Positions 1 through 6,097 of a stretch of 12,143 nt of DNA are shown in pieces (position 1 is the stretch's first letter; every line of letters starts with the position of its first letter). The notes under the pieces were generated by a model. That model was not told the DNA's origin. It saw only the letters and a list, made by a program, of their open reading frames with translations, and searched no databases. The stretch is from positions 1 through 12,143 of the forward strand of contig JBAXLI010000101.1 in NCBI GenBank assembly GCA_037134895.1. The letters are read 5' to 3'. The translations under genes and the position numbers were made by a program. Source of the DNA: CAIRDP01 sp037134895. Lineage in GTDB: Bacteria; Bacteroidota; Bacteroidia; Bacteroidales; FEN-979.

Positions 1-112
1 CCAGGCCCATAAGGACTGTCCTGAACCTGCGAATGAATTTGCCTAATCGGGTCAAAATACTATATAATTCGTTCCTGTATCTCCGGAATTATTGATCTGA
101 CACAGGAAGGGT

Positions 113-559
113 TTATTCAGGTGTTTGTTTTATTGCCCATACAAAATAGAAACGTAATGCCGAGATGAGCAGGGGCAGGGCCATCCCGATATAAAATGTG
201 AACAGGTATTCCCGATCGATCACGTCAAATTTTCTAAGCAATATTCCCGATGTGATCATCACCATCATCATGATGTATGATCTAAGATTGAAGAATGAAA
301 ATGCACACGGGTAGGGTATACTTAGTCCTTTGATTCGTTTGATATGTTTGCGGGAGATCTTTGCAAAAAGGATGAAATAGAATGGGACACCGATCAGGAC
401 ACCGATCAGGATATTCAGCCAAAGGTGTGCTGAATGCCGAATCTCATAATCAAGTCCCCTCCACATCAGCATACCGCCAGCGGTTGTCCAGGCAAGCCCT
501 GCAATGAACAGCAGGTTATGCCTGCTAACCGATGGTTTGTACTTTTTTGCGATCGACAT
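113..559 (-). CDS. Small four-helix membrane protein of unknown function
   Basis: I do not recognise a named family. The 148-residue product has four predicted membrane segments at about residues 14-33, 46-67, 93-109 and 118-140. Between helices 2 and 3 is a basic stretch (AKISRKHIKRIKG), which suggests a cytoplasmic loop. The two helix pairs resemble each other: helices 1 and 3 end in TAGGMLMW and TSGILLRK, and each is followed by a charged segment and a long hydrophobic helix, so this may be an internal duplication. The frame stays open upstream to 724, but that part runs antiframe through the DUF2147 gene. The ATG at 559 gives a clean membrane protein starting MSIAKKYK, 14 nt after the DUF2147 stop. 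That spacing implies co-transcription with the exported DUF2147 protein. No catalytic motif is visible. It is a real gene with unknown function. Confidence 0.75.
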   Translation of the reverse strand: MSIAKKYKPSVSRHNLLFIAGLAWTTAGGMLMWRGLDYEIRHSAHLWLNILIGVLIGVPFYFILFAKISRKHIKRIKGLSIPYPCAFSFFNLRSYIMMMVMITSGILLRKFDVIDREYLFTFYIGMALPLLISALRFYFVWAIKQTPE

Positions 560-573
560 ATTAAAAGGTTCCC

Positions 574-1032
574 CTAATTCACCGACTTCGTCCAGAATGT
601 ATTTCTTCCAAGGAGTGAAACTCCGATATATCCCCTGATTTTTAATTTGTTTGCAGCTTCGAACTGGATATAGCATTTGTATGTTTTCCCGTTCTTCGGA
701 TCGTAAATAGTCCCGCCCGACCATTCGTCTTTGCCGTCAAAAGTAAAATCCTTAAGGTTGACGAGTCCGACAAGGGGATTTGATTTCAGCTTGGGATCAG
801 GGTTTTCCTTGTCGGTGCGCGGCTTCCCGGTCAGAGAATCCAGAGGTGTTCTCAGCCAGACAAGTTTGCCGTAGAATTTATCCCCTTCCTTGTAAATCTG
901 AACTTTTCCTGTCGCTTCCTGGTTCAGCCAGACTCCGACAATGTCATCTGGCTTATGGGTCTGGGCGTTTCCCTTTATCGAAAAAGAGATCATGAGCAAT
1001 AAGGCTGATGCAATGATAATTGAGTTTCTCAT
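574..1032 (-). CDS. Exported DUF2147 family protein
   Basis: The product is 152 residues from the chosen start. It has a signal peptide at residues 1-24 (MRNSIIIASALLL..., with likely cleavage after GNAQ) followed by a single DUF2147 domain. Family hallmarks seen in order are IVGVWLNQEATGKVQIY, FYGKLVWLRTP, KENPDPKLKSNPLVGL, WSGGTIYDPKNGKTYKC and a closing RGYIGVSLLGRNTFW. The family is small, periplasmic or secreted, predicted to be beta-rich, and has no established biochemical role. An in-frame ATG at 1062 would add ten polar residues before the signal peptide. I prefer 1032 because it puts a short basic N-region directly before the hydrophobic core, and an A/C-rich leader typical of Bacteroidetes starts precedes it. 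The gene heads an apparent two-gene unit with the downstream membrane protein and has a TAnnTTTG match upstream. The family assignment is secure; the start is less so. Confidence 0.9.
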   Translation of the reverse strand: MRNSIIIASALLLMISFSIKGNAQTHKPDDIVGVWLNQEATGKVQIYKEGDKFYGKLVWLRTPLDSLTGKPRTDKENPDPKLKSNPLVGLVNLKDFTFDGKDEWSGGTIYDPKNGKTYKCYIQFEAANKLKIRGYIGVSLLGRNTFWTKSVN

Positions 1033-1126
1033 GGTGTATGGTTTTTGGTTTGATGTGTTCATGAATTCAATTGAAGAGGCTTGATGATCTTTTTCATTTC
1101 CTTATAAGGCATTTGCAATAAAAAGC

Positions 1127-1142
1127 AGGAACTGTTGTTCCT
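1127..1142. repeat. Perfect inverted repeat in the DUF2147 leader
   Basis: AGGAAC, a 4-nt spacer and GTTCCT form a perfect 6-bp dyad. It begins about 9 nt downstream of the TATGTTTG element, so it would overlap or closely follow the predicted transcription start of the DUF2147 unit. That position suits an operator, or a hairpin at the 5' end of the transcript. No T-run follows it, so it does not look like an intrinsic terminator. Function is inferred from position only. Confidence 0.4.
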
Positions 1143-1150
1143 TTGATCTG

Positions 1151-1158
1151 CAAACATA
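1151..1158 (-). promoter_or_regulatory. Putative -7 promoter element for the DUF2147 unit
   Basis: On the minus strand the bases read TATGTTTG, an exact match to the Bacteroidetes TAnnTTTG -7 consensus. It lies about 120 nt upstream of the preferred DUF2147 start, which would give a long leader containing the AGGAAC/GTTCCT dyad. I found no clear TTTG -33 element at the expected distance. Confidence 0.4.
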
Positions 1159-1274
1159 TGCATTTTTTCGTATAGGAATAAATATCGGGATGGGATTATG
1201 GGGTTATGCAAAAGCAGTAAACTGAACAATCACAGGGTGTTCAACGAAACCAGAAGAATATGTCTCAGAATGGA

Positions 1275-3065
1275 CTATTTGGGAATTTTTATTTTTTGTC
1301 CGGGCTTCAGATAAGAAGCGTTATTGATGTTGTTGAGTTTTTTGATCTGTGCAACAGTAACATCATGCTCATCGGCGATATCCCAGAGGTTATCTCCTGA
1401 CTTGATGGTATAATAAGCAAACCTGGTATTGCCTGAAGACTTTGAACCGGATTTCGAAGCTGTTGAACCAGCTGCAGGAACATCTGATGTTCCTGATTTT
1501 GAAGGTTCGCTGTAAACCTTAAGCTTTTGTCCGGCTTTGAGGGTTGAAGTTGAAAGATTGTTCCAGTTCTGGAGATCGCTGATCGTTACTTTATATTTCC
1601 CGGCAATCAGCTTAAGAGATTCTCCGCTTTTAACAACGTGGATTTTTGCCTTGACCAATTCCTTTTCAGGTTCTGTAGAAGCCTGTTTTACAGTATCCTT
1701 TAAATGAGGTTGCTGCCTTCCTGTATCTGTCCTGGCCAGGACTTCCTGTTTATGTAAAACAGAATCCGGTATTTTGGGAGAGGAGCCTGGAACATACACA
1801 AAGATTTTCTGTTTTGGTTTCACATAATTCTTGCTAAGGCTGTTCAGGGACTTTAATTCAGGAACGCTCATGTGGAATTTTTTGGCAATGCTTGCCATGG
1901 TCTCGCCTTTCCTTACGGTATATTGCTGAGTTTCACGGTAACTTTCGTATATGGCAGCGAGACTGGCTTCTTCCGATAGCGACTTTTTGGTCCTGTAAGT
2001 ATAAAGAGAAGCTTCGTTATTTATAAAATCACCTACATATTTTTTTCTCAGTCTGAGTTTATAAGTCATCTCAGGAGTTGCAGGGATAACACCCTTTTTA
2101 TAGGCCGGATTCAGGAAAGTGATTTCATCAAAAGGGATGTTGAGCATTTCAGACAGCTGGTCAAAAGTCAGGGGATGCCTCACAGTAACAGTATCTACTT
2201 CGTAGTATAAAATGCCAGGATCAACAGGGTAGATCTTATGTTCATTGGCATATGCAAGCACATAACTTGCGGCAATAAAGGCAGGCACGTATGACCTGGT
2301 TTCCTTTGGAAGGTACTTGTGTATGGCCCAGAAATTTTTCATTCCGCCCGATCTGCGGATTGCCTTGTTCACATTACCCGCCCCTGAGTTGTAGGCAGCA
2401 AGTGCCAGGGACCAGTTCCCGTAAATATCATAAAGATCCTGCAGGTGTTCACAGGCGGCGATCGTCGCTTTATAGGGATCATACCTGTCGTCGATGTATG
2501 AGCTGACTTTAAGCCCGTATACTTTGCCTGTTCCATACATAAATTGCCAGAGTCCCTTGGCCCCGGCCTTGGAGTTGGCTATAGGGTTAAGTGCCGACTC
2601 GATAACCGCAAGGTATTTAAGTTCAAGCGGCATATTGAACCGGTCAAGCTGTTCTTCAAAAAGAGGAAAATATATCTGTGAGAGCCCGAGAATCCTGGCC
2701 GTAAGTTTTCGCTTCCTCATTCCATAAAGCTCAATGAACTTCTTTACTTCGAGATTGTATACATATTCGAAAGGAGAATTCTGGTTCATAAATGCGATCC
2801 TTGCCGCGTAAACCGAATCAGGAAAATAAGGGATATCCGTATCGGCAAAACTGCTCCAGGGAGGATATTTCTGTTCATGAGGAGATGAAGCGTCGGCAAA
2901 TACCTTCAGTGTTGCCAGACTATCGAGCATAGCCATAACAGCATCATCTTCAACCAGTTTAGTTTTCTTAGAGGCTGTGTCGGACCGGATGGAGTCCTGG
3001 GAGAAAACGAAGATAGGGGTTATCAGCAGTATGAACTGGAGAAACAGAAAGCTTACAACCCTCAT
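1275..3065 (-). CDS. MltD-like lytic transglycosylase with three LysM repeats
   Basis: This 596-residue exported enzyme is predicted to cleave the MurNAc-GlcNAc bond of peptidoglycan, forming 1,6-anhydromuramic ends. It has a signal peptide (residues 1-23, ending VFSQ). The SLT domain (about 135-245) carries the catalytic glutamate E156 in AVIESALNP, then GLWQFM (171-176) and AAYNSGAGNV (223-232), the usual family-1 transglycosylase motifs. A connecting region (about 250-375) resembles that of MltD. Three peptidoglycan-binding LysM repeats lie at about 381-426, 475-518 and 551-595, separated by Ser/Lys/Pro-rich linkers. E. coli MltD has a similar layout but is a lipoprotein. I see no lipobox cysteine here, so the protein should be periplasmic or held on murein by its LysM domains. 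The ATG at 3065 directly begins the signal peptide, and a TATATTTG element lies 39 nt upstream. It may form a unit with the CDF gene 55 nt upstream or be transcribed separately. Confidence 0.93.
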   Translation of the reverse strand: MRVVSFLFLQFILLITPIFVFSQDSIRSDTASKKTKLVEDDAVMAMLDSLATLKVFADASSPHEQKYPPWSSFADTDIPYFPDSVYAARIAFMNQNSPFEYVYNLEVKKFIELYGMRKRKLTARILGLSQIYFPLFEEQLDRFNMPLELKYLAVIESALNPIANSKAGAKGLWQFMYGTGKVYGLKVSSYIDDRYDPYKATIAACEHLQDLYDIYGNWSLALAAYNSGAGNVNKAIRRSGGMKNFWAIHKYLPKETRSYVPAFIAASYVLAYANEHKIYPVDPGILYYEVDTVTVRHPLTFDQLSEMLNIPFDEITFLNPAYKKGVIPATPEMTYKLRLRKKYVGDFINNEASLYTYRTKKSLSEEASLAAIYESYRETQQYTVRKGETMASIAKKFHMSVPELKSLNSLSKNYVKPKQKIFVYVPGSSPKIPDSVLHKQEVLARTDTGRQQPHLKDTVKQASTEPEKELVKAKIHVVKSGESLKLIAGKYKVTISDLQNWNNLSTSTLKAGQKLKVYSEPSKSGTSDVPAAGSTASKSGSKSSGNTRFAYYTIKSGDNLWDIADEHDVTVAQIKKLNNINNASYLKPGQKIKIPK

Positions 3066-3104
3066 GCGTATTAATTTAATAAATAATTAGGGATGAACAA
3101 TTTG

Positions 3105-3112
3105 CAAATATA
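3105..3112 (-). promoter_or_regulatory. Putative -7 promoter element for the lytic transglycosylase
   Basis: The minus strand reads TATATTTG, matching TAnnTTTG exactly, in the 55-nt gap between the CDF stop and the transglycosylase start. It would place transcription start roughly 30-35 nt before the ATG. No convincing -33 TTTG is seen. The gap is AT-rich, so a chance match is possible. Confidence 0.4.
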
Positions 3113-3120
3113 TCCTTTTT

Positions 3121-3978
3121 TCAAAAATTCTCCACGTGAATTGTAACTTCGCAATTCACAAGGCTTTGTTTAATATTTTCTTCAATCCGGTCACAGATCT
3201 CATGGGCCTGTTTAACCGTAAGGTTTTCATCAAGATTAAGGTGGAAATCAACATAACGGAAATTTCCCGCCCTTCTTGTCCGCAGGTCATGATATTTAAT
3301 GTTTTCTTTACAATGGCTGTCGATAATGCCACAGATCATTTCGATCTCTTCAGGCGTCAGTGATTCATCGAGAAGTGGCTTATAGGCTCTCATCAGCAAT
3401 GAATATGATTCTTTAATAATAAGCGTACTTACCAGGAGGGCTGCGATAGGGTCGAGGATATGGTACCCTGTGAGCCAGATCAACCCAAGCCCCAGGGCAA
3501 CTCCGAGAGAAGTATAAACGTCGGTCTTAAGATGTAAAGCATCAGCCTCAAGTGCAACAGATCCGGTTGCCTTGGCTACCTTATAGAGGTGCCATGAAAC
3601 CCCGGTGTTAACAGCTGCAGAAATGATCATAACTGCAAACCCAAGTCCGATGGTTTCAACTTCACCAGGTTTTATAATCTTATGTATAGCTTCAAATATG
3701 ATCCAAATAGCTGCCACGAAGATCAGAAGGGCTTCGATGACCCCTGAGATATTCTCTATTTTCCAGTGGCCGTAAGGATGACGGGCATCGGCGGGCCTGT
3801 CGGATATCCTGACCGATATGAAAGCGATAATTGCAGCAAGAAGATCCATGAAGGAATGGATCGCTTCTGAAATTATTGAAACCGACCCGCTGAAAAACCC
3901 GGCGATAAGTTTTAAAACAATAAGTAGGGAGTTTGAGGCAACCGACAGGCTGGCAGCGTTGACTTTCTTGCTCATCAT
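3121..3978 (-). CDS. Cation diffusion facilitator transporter, probably zinc export
   Basis: The 285-residue inner-membrane protein is a cation diffusion facilitator, expected to exchange cytoplasmic divalent metal for protons. Six hydrophobic segments span about residues 10-190, followed by a cytoplasmic dimerisation domain (about 205-285). The transport-site pairs are visible as H41/D45 in SEAIHSFMDL and H149/D153 in ADALHLKTDVYTS. The family signature HPYGH (67-71) follows helix 2. In the C-terminal domain, HDLRTR (H230), H246, H259 and H281 match positions that bind regulatory zinc in E. coli YiiP. The paired HxxxD arrangement is that of zinc-selective ZnT proteins, whereas YiiP has Asp-Asp in helix 2, so zinc is the likeliest substrate. 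The start could be the first or second Met (3978 or 3975). The gene is divergent from the PPAD-like gene across 76 nt. Confidence 0.93.
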   Translation of the reverse strand: MMSKKVNAASLSVASNSLLIVLKLIAGFFSGSVSIISEAIHSFMDLLAAIIAFISVRISDRPADARHPYGHWKIENISGVIEALLIFVAAIWIIFEAIHKIIKPGEVETIGLGFAVMIISAAVNTGVSWHLYKVAKATGSVALEADALHLKTDVYTSLGVALGLGLIWLTGYHILDPIAALLVSTLIIKESYSLLMRAYKPLLDESLTPEEIEMICGIIDSHCKENIKYHDLRTRRAGNFRYVDFHLNLDENLTVKQAHEICDRIEENIKQSLVNCEVTIHVENF

Positions 3979-3991
3979 TCAGTAATTTCAG

Positions 3992-3999
3992 CAAAGGTA
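3992..3999 (-). promoter_or_regulatory. Putative -7 promoter element for the CDF gene
   Basis: The minus strand reads TACCTTTG, an exact TAnnTTTG match, 13 nt before the CDF start codon. Transcription would begin only a few bases before the ATG, giving a very short leader. No clear -33 element is present; the sequence at that distance is the TTAAATT repeat shared with the opposite promoter. Confidence 0.4.
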
Positions 4000-4016
4000 G
4001 TGAATAGAGCCGAAGG

Positions 4017-4032
4017 TTAAATTGTTAAATTT
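4017..4032. repeat. Tandem 8-mer in the divergent promoter region
   Basis: TTAAATTG is followed directly by TTAAATTT, two near-identical 8-mers. The second copy supplies most of the plus-strand -7 element, and the first lies near the expected -33 position of the divergent minus-strand promoter. This could be a protein-binding site, or simply AT-rich promoter sequence. Confidence 0.35.
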
Positions 4033-4033
4033 G
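4026..4033 (+). promoter_or_regulatory. Putative -7 promoter element for the PPAD-like gene
   Basis: TAAATTTG on the plus strand matches TAnnTTTG exactly and ends 21 nt before the ATG at 4055. Transcription would start around 4040, leaving a leader of about 15 nt. No matching -33 TTTG is seen upstream. Confidence 0.45.
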
Positions 4034-4054
4034 TATTATTAAGACCGTATAATC

Positions 4055-6097
4055 ATGAAGACAATTTTACCTTTTCTTTTCGTTTTTATTTTCTTTTCTG
4101 CGGATATCTTTTCCCAGGATACCATATCCACCAGAAAGCCGGCTCTCACGCATGAAATGTCGCCCGAAGAGGCCATGCATAAATCTGAGATCGGAAAAAG
4201 TTTCATAGAGACTGATCCGCCTTCAGCCCCTGTAAGAAATGTAGCTGAATTTGATCGTATGCAGGGCGCCCTGGTGAGATACCCATTCGGTATCCCTGTA
4301 TCCCTTATCAAAGAAATGGCAAAGAAAGTAATGGTCACAACCATCGTTCTTGACGCTGCACAGAAAAATACGGTATTGAACACTTATATCAGCAACGGTG
4401 TCGACACCAGCCATTGCAACTTCATGTTTGCGCCCACCGACAGCTACTGGACAAGGGATTATGGCCCCTGGTTCGAAAGCGACAGTTCAAACCATATCGG
4501 GATCGTCGACTTCCCCTATAACCGCCCCAGGCCCAATGATGATGAGATCCCGAAAAAGGTTGCAGAGATGCTGGGATTGCAATGGTATGGCATGAACCTG
4601 ATCTCTACCGGGGGTAATTACATGACCGACGGATTGGGGATTTCGTCTTCGACGGACCTGGTATGGGTTGAGAACCCGACCTTAAGCCATGCGCAGGTTG
4701 CCACGAAAGTTCAGTCATACCTGGGAATAGGGAATTACCAGGTTGTTCCCGACCCCAATGTTTCAACTACCATTGATCACATCGATTGCTGGGCCAAGTT
4801 TCTCGCACCCGACAAAATTCTGATCAGGTCGGTGCTCCCTAATGATCCGGAGTATTCGGCCCTGGAATCGGCAGCTGCATACTGGGCCTCACAAACCTGT
4901 GACTATGGTTATAACTTTAAGGTATACAGGGTTAAAACACCGCAGGACCAGCCGTATACAAATTCAGTGATATTAAACAACAAGGTGCTTGTACCTTTTA
5001 TGGGATCAAACTGGGACGACAGTGCAAAGGCGGCTTATGAGGCTGCAATGCCTGGCTACACTATAGTCGGTTTCATCGCCCAGCCTTCGACTCCCTGGCT
5101 TTCTACCGATGCACTTCACTGCCGGGTAATGGGACTTGCGGATGTCAATTTGTTGTATGTCAAGCATATCCCTCTGGCAAGTATTCAGCCATGCGACGAA
5201 AATTATACGGTCAATGCCCAAATTATCTCCTGCGGTGACTCAGCCCTTTATACTGACTCGGTACTGGTATACTACAAGGTCAACAACGGTCAGTACCACA
5301 GTGTTCCTATGACTAATGTTTCAGGAGAGCAGTACAGGGGGATAATACCCAGGCAACCCCAGGGAAGCGTTGTAAGCTATTATATTTATGCTGCCGACAG
5401 GTCGGGCCGCAGGGAAACAGCTCCTTTTATCGGTAGCGGTGATCCTTTCTCATTCAGCTCAGCCTGTTCCAATATCGTTGCTATCCCCGATACACTTTGG
5501 TTCAACACCCCCAATGATGCAATGAATGGCAAGGTCACGCATCTCCAAAATTATACTGCAGCGGCAGTGAACATCAGCTTCCTTGAAATGAACAACGACT
5601 GGCCTCCCTGGTATGTCGACTCGACCACTGTCGCGCCCGTTCCCTATAATCTGAATACTGGCGATTCTGCATATATCCGGGTCAAACTTTATATGATCAC
5701 CGACCAGCTGCCGGGCTCATATCTTGTCGACAGCCTGCATTATACAACAGACCTTGGGCCGAAACATGTTATCCTCATGGTAAATCCCCAGATCCTTGGA
5801 GGTACAGGGGAGGTTCATTCCACAGGCCTATCAGCGGGCAACTTCCCCAATCCGTTCACAAATAAAACGACAATACATTTCAGCCTCGGGGAGGAGGGAA
5901 TAATCAGCCTTGGAATATTCGACCTTAACGGCAAGCTTATCCGTGAACTGGGTTCGGGTACTTATTCTGCAGGGAAACATTCTGAAAACTGGGACGGGAC
6001 TGATAATACAGGAAACAAAGTCCCTGCCGGAATATATTTATACCGGCTGACAACTGAAAAAGAAACTCTTGTTAAACGGATGATCCTTATTCGCTGA
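4055..6097 (+). CDS. Secreted PPAD-like peptidylarginine deiminase with T9SS sorting domain
   Basis: This 680-residue protein belongs to the Porphyromonas-type peptidylarginine deiminase family, which converts arginine (in P. gingivalis, C-terminal peptidyl-arginine) to citrulline plus ammonia. A signal peptide (1-21, ending IFSQ) precedes the catalytic domain (about 60-375). D135 in WTRDYGPW, H242 and D244 in DHIDCW, and C356 in ALHCR correspond to PPAD D130, H236, D238 and C351. Substrate contacts W132, R157, R159 (NRPRP) and N303 are also kept, but T239 replaces PPAD Y233. An Ig-like domain follows (about 376-470, ending near RRETAPFIG.GDPF as in PPAD). A further beta-rich domain (about 475-582) makes the protein longer than the 556-residue PPAD. 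The last 85 or so residues (NFPNPF... to PAGIYLYRL...RMILIR) form a T9SS sorting domain. ALHCR is unlike the HCxTQQ motif of agmatine deiminases. Residue equivalences rely on remembered PPAD numbering; activity is inferred. Confidence 0.88.
   Translation: MKTILPFLFVFIFFSADIFSQDTISTRKPALTHEMSPEEAMHKSEIGKSFIETDPPSAPVRNVAEFDRMQGALVRYPFGIPVSLIKEMAKKVMVTTIVLDAAQKNTVLNTYISNGVDTSHCNFMFAPTDSYWTRDYGPWFESDSSNHIGIVDFPYNRPRPNDDEIPKKVAEMLGLQWYGMNLISTGGNYMTDGLGISSSTDLVWVENPTLSHAQVATKVQSYLGIGNYQVVPDPNVSTTIDHIDCWAKFLAPDKILIRSVLPNDPEYSALESAAAYWASQTCDYGYNFKVYRVKTPQDQPYTNSVILNNKVLVPFMGSNWDDSAKAAYEAAMPGYTIVGFIAQPSTPWLSTDALHCRVMGLADVNLLYVKHIPLASIQPCDENYTVNAQIISCGDSALYTDSVLVYYKVNNGQYHSVPMTNVSGEQYRGIIPRQPQGSVVSYYIYAADRSGRRETAPFIGSGDPFSFSSACSNIVAIPDTLWFNTPNDAMNGKVTHLQNYTAAAVNISFLEMNNDWPPWYVDSTTVAPVPYNLNTGDSAYIRVKLYMITDQLPGSYLVDSLHYTTDLGPKHVILMVNPQILGGTGEVHSTGLSAGNFPNPFTNKTTIHFSLGEEGIISLGIFDLNGKLIRELGSGTYSAGKHSENWDGTDNTGNKVPAGIYLYRLTTEKETLVKRMILIR

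Noticed and set aside
72..108. TTCCTGT...ACAGGAA inverted repeat just after the membrane protein stop
   Set aside because: The 7-bp arms are separated by 23 nt and no T-run follows on the minus strand, so terminator function is not supported.
560..724. N-terminal extension of the membrane protein reading frame up to an ATG at 724
   Set aside because: It overlaps the well-supported DUF2147 gene on the same strand in a different frame and adds a charged, non-membrane segment. The ATG at 559 gives a natural start.
1223..1243. TGAACA...TGTTCA inverted repeat downstream of the lytic transglycosylase
   Set aside because: It is an AT-rich 6-bp stem with a 9-nt loop and no adjacent T-run. Repeats of this size arise by chance.
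4055..6097. Annotation as agmatine deiminase for putrescine synthesis
   Set aside because: The protein is exported with a T9SS tail and has PPAD-like ALHCR and Ig-like modules. Agmatine deiminases are cytoplasmic, about 350-370 residues, and carry an HCxTQQ motif.
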